Assembly (NCBI GenBank): GCA_020636445.1
Contig: JACJXV010000008.1
Coordinates: forward strand, 1-64,000
Length of the DNA stretch: 64,000 nt
From: Lewinellaceae bacterium
GTDB taxonomy: Bacteria; Bacteroidota; Bacteroidia; Chitinophagales; Saprospiraceae
Reading direction: 5' to 3'
Within the stretch, counting starts at the first letter, position 1. The number at the start of each line of letters is the position of its first letter. The notes under the pieces were generated by a model. That model worked only from the letters and a program-made list of their open reading frames with translations. It had not been told where the DNA came from and did not search any database. Shown in pieces: positions 43,273 to 51,864 of this stretch. The translations under genes and the position numbers were made by a program.

Positions 43273-44676
43273 TTACAGTGTTTTTAGTTCAGAAGTCAGA
43301 TTAGAAAGTGTATCCTTGGCGTCTCCAAAGAGCATTCGGGTACGATTATGGAAGAAGAGCGGGTTTTCAATACCGGCATAACCAGCCCGCATACTCCGCT
43401 TCAACACAATAACCGTTTTGGCTTCCCAAACCCGCAACACGGGCATCCCGTAGATAGGGCTGCCAGGGTCATCTTCGGCGGCGGGATTGACTACGTCATT
43501 CGCGCCAACGATTATCGCAACGTCGGCATTAGCCAGGGCAGCATTGGCATCCTCGAGGTCGAGGAGTTTTGGGTAGGGGACATCCGCTTCGGCCAACAAT
43601 ACGTTCATGTGGCCAGGCATCCGGCCGGCAACCGGGTGAATGGCATATTTAACATCCACCCCGTTTTTGGACAGGATATCGTCTACTTCTTTACACACTT
43701 TTTGCGCCTGGGCAACAGCTAAGCCATACCCGGGAACAAAAACTACCGATTGGGAATAGTACAACTGGATCGCCGCATCATTTAGCGTTACTTCCCGGAC
43801 TACCTGATCGCCAGAAGCCAGTGCTGCTGAAGTGCCACCGCCACCAAAGTTCCCGATAAGTACATTGAGCAGGGAGCGGTTCATGGCATTACACATCAGC
43901 ACGGTCAGAATCGTACCCGAAGCGCCTACCAGGATGCCACCAACCAGCATGAACTGGCTGTCGTACAGAATCCCGGCCGCCGCTGCGGAAAGACCCGTAA
44001 AAGAGTTAAGCAGCGAGATAACAACGGGCATATCCGCCCCGCCAATGGGGGCCACAAAAGAAAAGCCGTAGATCAGGGTAAGTACCATAAACGCGATGGC
44101 CAGTGGCAACCCCGCCTCGATTCCCTCGATATACAGGAATCCAGCCATCACCAGGGCGACGGCCAGCATCACCAGGTTAACGATGTTGTGCTTGGGGAAG
44201 GTTACCTTACGATCATCGATCAGGCCCTCCAGCTTACCATAGGCCAGCATGCTACCGGTAAAGGCCACGCCCCCAATAAGTAGGGTAAATAGGACGGTGC
44301 TCATCTCTGCGCCATCCATTGTTTTGGTGCCGTCATAGAAATGGACCATTTCGGCCATTGCGAGCACCACTGCACAGGCGCCACCAAGTCCATTGAAAAT
44401 GGAGACCATTTGCGGCATGGCGGTCATTTGTACGCGTTTGGCAGCGAGCGTACCCGCAATGCCACCAATCAGCAGCGCACCGAAAATCCAAGGGTAATTA
44501 TTGGAGGCTCCGGTTAGGGGGATAATCATCGTAGCGATAATGGCTACCCCCATGCCCAGGCCGGCAATGATATTCCCTCGCCGGGCGGAATCTGGTGAAC
44601 TGAGCAGGCGCAGCCCCCACACGAAGGCGATGGCTCCCACCATATAACTCAGATTTATAAAGAAATTAAAAGCCAT
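43273..44676 (-). CDS. pntB: NAD(P) transhydrogenase subunit beta
   Basis: 467 residues, the usual length. Membrane domain II with about eight helices (about 1-270), then the soluble NADP(H)-binding domain III (about 290-467) with VPGYGLAVAQAQ, HPVAGRMPGHMNVLLAEA, GANDVVNPAAEDDPGSPIYGMP and KRSMRAGYAG. With the two alpha proteins it couples hydride transfer from NADH to NADP+ to inward proton movement across the inner membrane, supplying NADPH. Third gene of the operon, followed by a terminator. Confidence 0.97.
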   Translation of the reverse strand: MAFNFFINLSYMVGAIAFVWGLRLLSSPDSARRGNIIAGLGMGVAIIATMIIPLTGASNNYPWIFGALLIGGIAGTLAAKRVQMTAMPQMVSIFNGLGGACAVVLAMAEMVHFYDGTKTMDGAEMSTVLFTLLIGGVAFTGSMLAYGKLEGLIDDRKVTFPKHNIVNLVMLAVALVMAGFLYIEGIEAGLPLAIAFMVLTLIYGFSFVAPIGGADMPVVISLLNSFTGLSAAAAGILYDSQFMLVGGILVGASGTILTVLMCNAMNRSLLNVLIGNFGGGGTSAALASGDQVVREVTLNDAAIQLYYSQSVVFVPGYGLAVAQAQKVCKEVDDILSKNGVDVKYAIHPVAGRMPGHMNVLLAEADVPYPKLLDLEDANAALANADVAIIVGANDVVNPAAEDDPGSPIYGMPVLRVWEAKTVIVLKRSMRAGYAGIENPLFFHNRTRMLFGDAKDTLSNLTSELKTL

Positions 44677-44722
44677 GGTTGATTTGCATTTGATTGAATG
44701 AACAAAGCAAGGAGGCTACCCC

Positions 44723-45034
44723 CTACTTTTTCTTCTTTTTGAACATTTCCAGCATCCGATCCGTAACGACAAAACCGCCTGCTACGTTGACCATACCCAG
44801 AATGACTCCCAAAAATCCCAGCCCGAGCGTGAGGTAGTCGGTGGGCGCAGCTTCCCGAATGAGCAAAATAGCGCCAATGATAACTACGCCACTTACTGCA
44901 TTGGCCCCCGACATCAGCGGGGTATGCAATACGGTAGGTACTTTGGAGATAACCTCGAAGCCAAGGATGATTGTAAAAATCAACAGATAAATCAGCAGGA
45001 GGTTATCGTTGAAAAACTGATAGATGGTATCCAT
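44723..45034 (-). CDS. pntAb: NAD(P) transhydrogenase alpha subunit, membrane part
   Basis: 103 residues with three to four membrane helices (LLLIYLLIFTIILGFEVIS, SGVVIIGAILLI, LGLGFLGVILGMVNVAGGF) and the loop KVPTVLHTPLMSGANAVSG that is a hallmark of the alpha membrane domain. It corresponds to the C-terminal third of the E. coli PntA; here it is a separate gene, as in Rhodospirillum rubrum. The C-terminus is a run of lysines. It lies 6 bp after pntAa and 46 bp before pntB. Confidence 0.95.
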   Translation of the reverse strand: MDTIYQFFNDNLLLIYLLIFTIILGFEVISKVPTVLHTPLMSGANAVSGVVIIGAILLIREAAPTDYLTLGLGFLGVILGMVNVAGGFVVTDRMLEMFKKKKK

Positions 45035-45040
45035 AGTCCT

Positions 45041-46141
45041 CTAGTTATTAGCGTCTTGCGGCACCAATTGCGGCGTGATAAACGCTCCGGCAATGATCTC
45101 GTTCCCCATGTCGAGGTTGAGTGCACCATCTTTGACGATGATTTTAAGAAAATTAAGCATGTTGTTACTGTACAACAAGCTGGCATCCTGGGGCATTAGC
45201 CCCGCCAATTGGGAATTACCAATGATGGTAACGCCACCATGCGAGATTACCTTGTTGTCCTGAGTTAGCTCACAATTCCCTCCGGTAGAGGCGGCTAAAT
45301 CCACCACAACAGAACCTGGCTTCATCAAAGCAACCGTTTCTTTGGGCAACAGGATAGGTGCTTTACGTCCCCGTACCTGGGCGGTGGTAATTACTACATC
45401 CGCTTTGCTAGCCCGTAGTTGCACTTCAGCGCGCTGGCGGGCAAGGAACTCTTCGCTCTGCGCTACCGCATAGCCACCGGCATCCTTATCGTCGCGAGCA
45501 CCCTCGACAACTACGAATTTAGCACCCAAACTCTCGACTTCTTCTTTGGCTGCCTGGCGGGTGTCAAAGGCTTCTACCATCGCCCCCAGGCGTCGGGCTG
45601 TTGCAATGGCTTGCAAACCGGCAACACCTGCGCCCAAGACCAACACCTTAGCTGGTCGAATACTCCCGGCAGCAGTGATCATCATAGGAAAAAAGCGAGG
45701 TAAGTGAGTAGCCGCTTCCAATACTGCCCGATAACCAGCCATCGAGGCCATCGAAGAAAGCACGTCCATGGCTTGCGCCAACGTCGTTCGGGGAATCATA
45801 TCCATACTAAAGGCTCGCCTTTTGGCGGCCACCAGCTTGGCGACAATCTCCTCGTCGACAAAGGGGGCAAATTGCGAAATCATAACCGTGTCCTTACCCA
45901 GCGAAGCCCATTCGGATTCGGCTAAGGGCGTGATACTTACGATTAGATCGCTTTGCTGGAGGACTTCCTTGCGGCTGCACATCGTGGCGTGCTCGGCATA
46001 GTCAGCATCGGAATAGAAAGCTGTTTCACCAGCTCCCTTTTCGACCAAGAATTCCAGTCCGAGTGGTTTGAGTTTGGGGATGGTCTCTGGGACTACCGCC
46101 ACCCGGTGATCCCCCTGTTCCCGTAGAATGCCAAATTTCAT
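45041..46141 (-). CDS. pntAa: NAD(P) transhydrogenase alpha subunit, NAD-binding part
   Basis: 366 residues, the soluble domain I. FGILREQGDHRVAVVPETI and VEKGAGETAFYSDADY at the N-terminus, RAFSMDMIPRTTLAQAMD with the RQD-loop region, and the Rossmann loop VLVLGAGVAGLQAIATARRL bind NAD(H). DGALNLDMGNEI is at the C-terminus. First gene of pntAa-pntAb-pntB. A -7-like TATTTTGC (minus strand, 46174-46167) sits about 33 bp upstream of the ATG. Divergent from the AcrR-like gene. Confidence 0.96.
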   Translation of the reverse strand: MKFGILREQGDHRVAVVPETIPKLKPLGLEFLVEKGAGETAFYSDADYAEHATMCSRKEVLQQSDLIVSITPLAESEWASLGKDTVMISQFAPFVDEEIVAKLVAAKRRAFSMDMIPRTTLAQAMDVLSSMASMAGYRAVLEAATHLPRFFPMMITAAGSIRPAKVLVLGAGVAGLQAIATARRLGAMVEAFDTRQAAKEEVESLGAKFVVVEGARDDKDAGGYAVAQSEEFLARQRAEVQLRASKADVVITTAQVRGRKAPILLPKETVALMKPGSVVVDLAASTGGNCELTQDNKVISHGGVTIIGNSQLAGLMPQDASLLYSNNMLNFLKIIVKDGALNLDMGNEIIAGAFITPQLVPQDANN

Positions 46142-46288
46142 GTTTGACTTTTGATGCGGAATTTAGGCAAAATACCAGGGAATAACCTAGGGTTTTGCGA
46201 AAAAGAGTAAGACTTTTCCTGGGATAGGCATTAAATGCTCCAACCGAAAAGAATTTAACAAGGTGATTCTTGCGGGAACTGCTAATTA

Positions 46289-46312
46289 TACATACATTCA
46301 CGTATGTATGTG
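46289..46312. promoter_or_regulatory. AcrR-type operator
   Basis: A 24-bp inverted repeat: left end TACATACATT, centre CACG, right end TATGTATGTG. It agrees at 19 of 24 positions with the E. coli AcrR operator as I recall it (TACATACATT / TGTG / AATGTATGTA). It lies 51 bp before the ATG of the AcrR-like repressor gene, fitting autorepression. Confidence 0.7.
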
Positions 46313-46362
46313 GGCGTATGTTCCCTGGCAACCGTTCCCCCGGAAAGCTAGAAAACCAAAAC

Positions 46363-46965
46363 ATGCGACGGACAAAGCAGGCGGCAGCTATAACCCGGGA
46401 GGAGATCCTGCAGGCTGCCTTGATCGTTTTTAGTAAAAAAGGGTATGCGAAAACCTCCCTGGAAGATATTGCACAGGCAGCTGGGGTAACGCGTGGCGCT
46501 ATTTACTGGAACTTTCAAAACAAAGCAGATCTTTTTAATACGCTGGCCACTGAAAAATTTCAGCGGGCTTTCGATATCATGGAAAGTGAGGTCCACACGG
46601 AAAATGCCCGTGCGGCACTCATTGAACGCATGGAAGCTTTTTTACGCAGTTTGCGGGACGATGAGACCTTGATGCAGATTCGCCGGATTGCCTTTTATCA
46701 GGTAGAACTTTCGGAAGAATTGCGCCCTTTTCAGGAGTATCTGGTGGCCGTGCGGCGTAAGACAGTAAACCAGTTTACGGACATCATCAGCAAGGGCCAG
46801 GCTCGTGGGGAGTTTTCCCGCGACCTGGATCCTTATGTTGTGGCCCTCGGATATGTTGCTCTGGGTACCGGGTTGATACAAATGTGGGTCCTGGATCCCG
46901 AATTAAATATTTCACCTGATACCGGAGCTACCATGGCAAAGCACTACTTAGCCGGGCTGCAATAA
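46363..46965 (+). CDS. TetR/AcrR-family transcriptional repressor
   Basis: 200 residues from the ATG at 46363; an ATG at 46318 would add 15 residues but sits closer to the operator. N-terminal TetR helix-turn-helix (about 10-56): REEILQAALIVFSKKGYAKT, SLEDIAQAAG and the recognition region VTRGAIYWNFQNKADLF, nearly identical to that of E. coli AcrR (VTRGAIYWHFKDKSDLF). The C-terminal domain (about 60-200) matches the AcrR-type ligand domain loosely. No efflux pump is adjacent; divergent genes are the transhydrogenase operon. Probably represses itself; wider targets are unknown. Confidence 0.93.
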   Translation: MRRTKQAAAITREEILQAALIVFSKKGYAKTSLEDIAQAAGVTRGAIYWNFQNKADLFNTLATEKFQRAFDIMESEVHTENARAALIERMEAFLRSLRDDETLMQIRRIAFYQVELSEELRPFQEYLVAVRRKTVNQFTDIISKGQARGEFSRDLDPYVVALGYVALGTGLIQMWVLDPELNISPDTGATMAKHYLAGLQ

Positions 46966-47004
46966 CGAACCGAAAGGCATTTTACTAACTATCAGGCAAA
47001 TGGG

Positions 47005-47045
47005 GAGGGGTGGCAGTTAGCTGCCGCCCCTCATTTTATTTTAGC
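47005..47045 (+). terminator. Terminator of the AcrR-like gene
   Basis: Stem GAGGGGTGGCAG/CTGCCGCCCCTC (47005-47016 with 47021-47032, one mismatch), loop TTAG, then ATTTTATTTT. Confidence 0.85.
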
Positions 47046-47078
47046 CTAATCTATCGGTTGGAGGATAGTCCTTTGCAA

Positions 47079-47636
47079 TCAGGATACAGGTTTGAGTTTG
47101 TCCGCAAACCGTTGCCGGAATTTATTCACTTTGGGGGTGATGATAAAACTACAGTAAGGATTGCGATCACCAACATTATTATAATAGTTCTGGTGATACC
47201 CCTCACCAGGATAAAACGCTTCCAGTGGGGTGATTTCCGTTACGATGGGATCGTCCCACAGCTGGGTGGCTACCTCACGGGCTGATGCTGCGGCGATGGC
47301 AGCTTGCTCAGGATCATGGGTAAAAATAGCAGAGCGATACTGGGGCCCTACATCATTGCCTTGCCGGTTAGGCGTTGTAGGGTCGTGGATAGTCCAGAAA
47401 ATATCCAGAATTTCAGCATAACTCACCTGCGCAGGGTCATAGTGAATCTGCACGACCTCGGCATGTTGGGTCCGGCCGCTGCAAACGGCTTCGTAGTTGG
47501 CGGTAGCGGCATCGCCTCCGGCATACCCACTGACAACCTCAGTGACCCCCCGCAGGCGCTGATAGACGGCTTCCAGGCACCAGAAGCACCCCCCGCCAAG
47601 GGTAGCTATCGCCTGAGATGAAGGTGTTGTTGCCAT
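47079..47636 (-). CDS. msrA: Peptide methionine sulfoxide reductase A
   Basis: 185 residues from the ATG at 47636, which puts the catalytic motif GGGCFWCLEAVYQRL at the normal place (about 14-28); a longer open frame starts at 47672. Other family motifs: VSGYAGGDAATANYEAVCSG, HAEVVQIHYDP, IFWTIHDPTTPNRQGNDVG and GEGYHQNYY. It reduces S-methionine sulfoxide in proteins, with Cys 17 as nucleophile; there is no clear resolving cysteine near the C-terminus except the one in NPYCSF. Transcribed alone, convergent with the AcrR-like gene. Confidence 0.95.
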   Translation of the reverse strand: MATTPSSQAIATLGGGCFWCLEAVYQRLRGVTEVVSGYAGGDAATANYEAVCSGRTQHAEVVQIHYDPAQVSYAEILDIFWTIHDPTTPNRQGNDVGPQYRSAIFTHDPEQAAIAAASAREVATQLWDDPIVTEITPLEAFYPGEGYHQNYYNNVGDRNPYCSFIITPKVNKFRQRFADKLKPVS

Positions 47637-47747
47637 AACGAATGTTATTTTCAGGTAAACTAGAATAACCAATTAACAACCGACATAACAAACTTACCCT
47701 CTTTTCGGTTTTGGGTATTTGGAATGAAGTGTGGGGCCCCTCCGAGG

Positions 47748-48521
47748 CTATTTCCCCGTAGGCAAGGGAGCATGCTGATTTACCTGGATTTTTTGTAAAA
47801 ACAAGGCCATTGCCTCTCGCTTGGGGGCGTCGAGGTGATAGTGGATGTAGCGGGTGTAGTACTCATTCAGATCAAAAAACGGATGGGGTGGGGGCAACAG
47901 TAACATCAATTGCGGTAAATAATCAAGCCCCAGTTGCAAAGCCTGGTTAAAGGCCCCAATAAATTCTGGGGACATAGGCCGGTTGCTCACCCAAGCGGCA
48001 AAAACAAAAGGTAGCCCCGTATGATCCATCCATGCTTCTGCCAGATCATAAGTGTAGGTAAACTGTTGGTCCAGGCCAATAGCCCTATCGCCGATAATAA
48101 GAGCCCCCGTGCGCCCGGAAATTTGGTTTTCGAAACCGGCCTGGGCGGGAAGCAGTTTTGGCTCAAGCTGCCAGTATTCCTGCAATAGAATTTTGACGAG
48201 TTCAACTGAGGTTCGCGAATGATAATCGAGGTAGATGGTATCGAGTTCTTGCAGGGGGCGCTGGGAGAAAATGCACACTGTTTTAACGGCCCCTTCCGCA
48301 CCAATGCAAAAGTCAGAGACAATCTGGGCGTTGGCAATTTCAGGAATAACCGCAATCGGAACCAGGCCGAGATCCGCCCGCCCATCGCGCAGTTTTTCGG
48401 CACAAACCGAGGGAATATCCAATTGCAAATCGATCTGCTGAGCAATATCACTCTTAAAGATGCCGTACAATAGCGGTTTAGTATTGAGATAACTTACGGC
48501 AGTGACATTTATTTTTTGCAC
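47748..48521 (-). CDS. mqnA: Chorismate dehydratase, futalosine menaquinone pathway
   Basis: 257 residues. NVTAVSYLNTKPLLYGIF at the N-terminus, PSVCAEKLRDGRADLGLVPIAVI, TSVELVKILL, GALIIGDRAIG and GLPFVFAAWV are family features of MqnA, a periplasmic-binding-fold enzyme that turns chorismate into 3-enolpyruvylbenzoate. It lies with mqnE about 680 bp away; these are the first two enzymes of the pathway. Separated from the phosphatase gene by 58 bp. Confidence 0.94.
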   Translation of the reverse strand: MQKINVTAVSYLNTKPLLYGIFKSDIAQQIDLQLDIPSVCAEKLRDGRADLGLVPIAVIPEIANAQIVSDFCIGAEGAVKTVCIFSQRPLQELDTIYLDYHSRTSVELVKILLQEYWQLEPKLLPAQAGFENQISGRTGALIIGDRAIGLDQQFTYTYDLAEAWMDHTGLPFVFAAWVSNRPMSPEFIGAFNQALQLGLDYLPQLMLLLPPPHPFFDLNEYYTRYIHYHLDAPKREAMALFLQKIQVNQHAPLPTGK

Positions 48522-48579
48522 GGTTAGGGTCTTTTGTACTGTTGTAAACCTTCAAAGGTTCGGATGTAACCACCAGGGG

Positions 48580-49203
48580 TTAAACGAGTTGTGCTGATTC
48601 AAGATGCCGGATATCATTTTGCCGGATTAATTTAAAGATGTCGGGCTGGTAAACTACTTCGTACAAGCCGGTATTATGATGGTGAAATTTTTCCATTTCA
48701 CTGAGGGGGTCTTCCTGTAAAAGGGCCATCAGGCAACGCATAGCCCGACCATGGCTGCAGACCAAAATGGTGCTTTCCGGCCGTTGCCGGAGGTGGTCGA
48801 CAAAGCGTTGTAACCGCAGGGCAAGGTCATTAGCACTTTCGCCGCCCTCCAGACTGCTATCATAGCGGCCCGCCTGCCAGTCGCTGATCATCGTTTGGTA
48901 TTCCTGCCGCATGACCAGATCAGTTGTTTTTCCTTCATGGACACCCCAACTGATCTCATTGATATCGGTTGTTTGTTCCCAGGGCAGTCCCTGGTTGATA
49001 AAGGGCTCCATCGTCTGGTGGGTGCGTTGCAGTCCGGAAGTAATCACCACTTCGAAGGGAATATGCTGGTAGTGGTTGAAAAATGCTTCTGCTTGCTGGC
49101 GTCCGGTATCATTAAGTTTGGCATCTACGCCACTGCCTTGTACCAGTTGAAGCCGGTTTAGTTCAGTTTCGCCATGGCGAACAATATATATCTGTTTTTT
49201 CAT
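48580..49203 (-). CDS. Histidine-phosphatase-family protein between mqnE and mqnA
   Basis: 207 residues. IYIVRHGETELNRLQLVQG carries the catalytic RHGE (His about 10); the second His is in ILVCSHGRAMRCLMALL (about 150), and VVITSGLQRTHQT and EISWGVHEGK are typical. A phosphoglycerate-mutase-like phosphatase, cytoplasmic. Its ATG overlaps the mqnE stop by four bases, so it is co-translated with mqnE. No phosphatase step is known in the futalosine route; the substrate is open. Confidence 0.93.
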   Translation of the reverse strand: MKKQIYIVRHGETELNRLQLVQGSGVDAKLNDTGRQQAEAFFNHYQHIPFEVVITSGLQRTHQTMEPFINQGLPWEQTTDINEISWGVHEGKTTDLVMRQEYQTMISDWQAGRYDSSLEGGESANDLALRLQRFVDHLRQRPESTILVCSHGRAMRCLMALLQEDPLSEMEKFHHHNTGLYEVVYQPDIFKLIRQNDIRHLESAQLV

Positions 49204-50402
49204 GCGTTGGGATTCACTACCGGTAACTCAACATAGCCCTTGAATGTCTCATCTTCTTCGAAAACGTAATCTGTATAATCCGTTAGGGGATTGTAGAGGG
49301 TATCCCGTTCAATGGGCTGACGGTTAACGGCACGGATCAGGTTAACCAGATCCCGGGTGCTCAAGGCCGGATTTTGCTCTTCCGAACCAGCCATGGTGTA
49401 AATTTTAGTGGTATCATCAATAGTGCCGTCAATGTCATCGACACCAAAGCTGAGTGACATTTGCGCCAGAGTACGGCCTATCATGGGCCAGTAAGCCTTG
49501 ATGTGATCAAAATTATCGAGGTAAATTCGGCTGATGGCGTAGTTCCGGAGGTCTTCCACCGCAGTGCTTTCGGGCACATGTGACATCTGATTGTCCTTAT
49601 TGCGGAATTTCAAGGGAATAAACGTCTGGAAGCCGCCCGTTTTATCCTGCAGTTTTCGCAACTCCTCCAGGTGGTGAACCCGATGCTCAAAGCGCTCAAT
49701 ATGGCCATAGAGCATGGTGGCATTGGAGCGACCGCCCAGCTCATGCCAGATTTCATGAATGCGCAGCCACTGTTCGGCACTACACTTGCCACCGGCAATC
49801 TGATCGCGAATCTCGGGGTGGAATATTTCTGCTCCGCCACCGGGCATCGAATCCAGGCCTGCTTCCTTCATCAGGCGCATCCCTTCCTCATAACTGATTT
49901 TATCCTTCTTGAAGATGTAGTGGTATTCCACCGGGGTCAGGGCCTTGACGTGCAGTTCCGGGCGATGGGCTTTGATTTGCCGGAATAACTCACTATAGAA
50001 AGCCACATCATACTGCGGCAAAACACCCCCGACAATATGAACTTCCGTAACTGGTTGGCCATCATACTTGCGTACGATATCCATTATTTCCTCCATCGTA
50101 TACTCCCAACCTTCCTGGCGTTGCTTGATGAGCCTGGAATACGAGCAAAACGTACACGTGTATAAACAGATATTGGTCGGTTCAATATGGAAGTTGCGGT
50201 TGAAATACGTACGGTCGCCATGCCGTTTTTCCCGCATGAAGTTGGCTAGCGTACCCAGATAACCTAATTCACCTTCTTCAAACAGGCGTAAACCTTCCTC
50301 TTCAGTGATCCGTTCACCTGCTTTTACTTTTTCAGCGATTTGGCGCAAAGGGGCACTCAGTGTTGGGTCCTGTATTAATGTATCAACGGCATGGAAATCC
50401 AT
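49200..50402 (-). CDS. mqnE: Aminofutalosine synthase
   Basis: 400 residues. Radical-SAM enzyme: the CxxxCxxC cluster lies in HIEPTNICLYTCTFCSYSR (about 80-98). MPGGGAEIFHPEIRDQI, SNATMLYGHIE and FIPLKFRNKDNQM are typical of MqnE, which joins 3-enolpyruvylbenzoate and S-adenosylmethionine to give aminofutalosine. MqnC is a close relative; the GGGAEIF motif and pairing with mqnA favour MqnE. First gene of a minus-strand unit mqnE-phosphatase-mqnA. Confidence 0.92.
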   Translation of the reverse strand: MDFHAVDTLIQDPTLSAPLRQIAEKVKAGERITEEEGLRLFEEGELGYLGTLANFMREKRHGDRTYFNRNFHIEPTNICLYTCTFCSYSRLIKQRQEGWEYTMEEIMDIVRKYDGQPVTEVHIVGGVLPQYDVAFYSELFRQIKAHRPELHVKALTPVEYHYIFKKDKISYEEGMRLMKEAGLDSMPGGGAEIFHPEIRDQIAGGKCSAEQWLRIHEIWHELGGRSNATMLYGHIERFEHRVHHLEELRKLQDKTGGFQTFIPLKFRNKDNQMSHVPESTAVEDLRNYAISRIYLDNFDHIKAYWPMIGRTLAQMSLSFGVDDIDGTIDDTTKIYTMAGSEEQNPALSTRDLVNLIRAVNRQPIERDTLYNPLTDYTDYVFEEDETFKGYVELPVVNPNA

Positions 50403-50631
50403 CGGCTCAATTATTTATGACATATAACAAGCTTTCTAAACTTTCAGTTTTGTTTGAAAGCAAAAAAGTCTCTCCACAAAGGTAAGGATTAGCCAGGGAA
50501 AAAGAACAAGGAGCTCAGGGGATTGGGAATTTTCCCAAACGCAGTGTTCCGTTAAAACGATCCCCGTACCAGACTGTGTTGCTCCGGAAACGTGCTACCA
50601 TGTGGAGTTAGCGCAAATTATTATCCTGGTT

Positions 50632-51543
50632 TTAAAGTTCCTGGCGCAGGTTTGAACGGGAATCCCTGGCCAGGTGACCACTATGCAAAATACCCCGGAT
50701 AGCATTCTGCCGCCAGTGCTGGGTGGAATCATAATACTTTTCCGCGGGATCAATCTCCGTAACCAGAATTCCTGCCTGATTTTTGGGAAGCTTTCCTACG
50801 ATAACCCCATCCGGCCGGACTATAAAGCTGGCCCAACAACTTGCTTTTGCAGAGGTGTTGCTACAACTTATCCAGCAATAATTATTTGCTGCATAGGATA
50901 TCATGGTGGCGGGCATGGTGATTTCGGGATAGGTGCGGCCGGGGTTGATGTTATGATACTGCTTACCTATCTGACTTTCCATAAATTGCCGCCGTGCCGG
51001 ATCCATATTGCCCGCGTGATAAGAATGAAACACTACCTCGACTTTCCGGGTGGCAAGGTCCCGGTAGAGCTCAGGATAGCGGTAGTCATGACAAATCAGG
51101 GTAGAACAACGTATGCCATCAATGCTAAAAACGGGGGTATAGTTGCCCGAAGAATAATGCGCCAGATCACCGCTGTTGCCTGAATTGTCCCCGGCGCAAA
51201 AACGTTTGTCATACCGATCGACCAACTGGCCGCGGGCATTGATGATATAGAGTGAATTGTGTGGTTTGTTGGGGTGGGTTAAGGGGTGTGCGGATCCAAG
51301 AATTACCCAAATGCCCAACCGGCCAGCCTCCGCCATTATGGCCTCAGTAGCTTCGCGAAGGAGACTCCAGTCAAAGCCCTGAAAAGTGGGAAAATCGACT
51401 CCTGCATACCCTGAAAGACTTCCTTCCGGAAAATGAATGACCTGGCAATTTTGTGCGCTGGCTTCCACCATTTGCCGGAGGATGTACATCCGATTTTGGT
51501 CTATAGAGGCACTAATGGGAAATTGGCTGGTCGCAATTCTCAT
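50632..51543 (-). CDS. Carbon-nitrogen hydrolase (nitrilase superfamily)
   Basis: 303 residues. The catalytic triad is visible: Glu in IHFPEGSLSGYAG (about 42), Lys in RYDKRFCAGDN (about 114) and Cys in TLICHDYRYPELYRD (about 149). By family it hydrolyses an amide or nitrile in the cytoplasm. Substrate unknown; a C-terminal region NNYCWISCSNTSAKASCW is Cys-rich compared with most members. It is transcribed alone, 230 bp upstream of mqnE in the minus direction. Confidence 0.9.
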   Translation of the reverse strand: MRIATSQFPISASIDQNRMYILRQMVEASAQNCQVIHFPEGSLSGYAGVDFPTFQGFDWSLLREATEAIMAEAGRLGIWVILGSAHPLTHPNKPHNSLYIINARGQLVDRYDKRFCAGDNSGNSGDLAHYSSGNYTPVFSIDGIRCSTLICHDYRYPELYRDLATRKVEVVFHSYHAGNMDPARRQFMESQIGKQYHNINPGRTYPEITMPATMISYAANNYCWISCSNTSAKASCWASFIVRPDGVIVGKLPKNQAGILVTEIDPAEKYYDSTQHWRQNAIRGILHSGHLARDSRSNLRQEL

Positions 51544-51864
51544 GGCGAAAAGGATTAGTGAGGGGGAGAATATAGGGATTTATGTTTTTTGTTCCCAGGT
51601 TCATGGTATTTACCTTCATCAAAAGGAGATAGGAGCGTTATTTTGTAAGCAGTAAGCAGTCCGTGAAGAGTGGAATCGGCTTAATGCTTATTGAAAATAA
51701 GCTACCCGGCTACAAGGAAGTAAATCCAGTGTCTGGATACCTTCGCCAAGCCTTAGTGCTTCGCGCTGAACAATGCCAGTTCCTGAAGTGAAATTCCACA
51801 ACCTCATCGGGGTAGGTCTAGCTGGCATTCCGTACCTTGCCACAGAATAATTAATGCGCAGGGC
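51544..51864. other. Divergent intergenic region
   Basis: About 320 bp between the nitrilase and glycosyltransferase genes. I see a -7-like TACCTTGC at 51833-51840 and no hairpin array, RNA gene or convincing ORF. Confidence 0.5.
51833..51840 (+). promoter_or_regulatory. -7-like box before the GT2 gene
   Basis: TACCTTGC begins 32 bp before the ATG at 51865; it resembles the TACCTTAG boxes at 13881 and 17675. No -33 TTTG at 20 bp. Confidence 0.35.
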
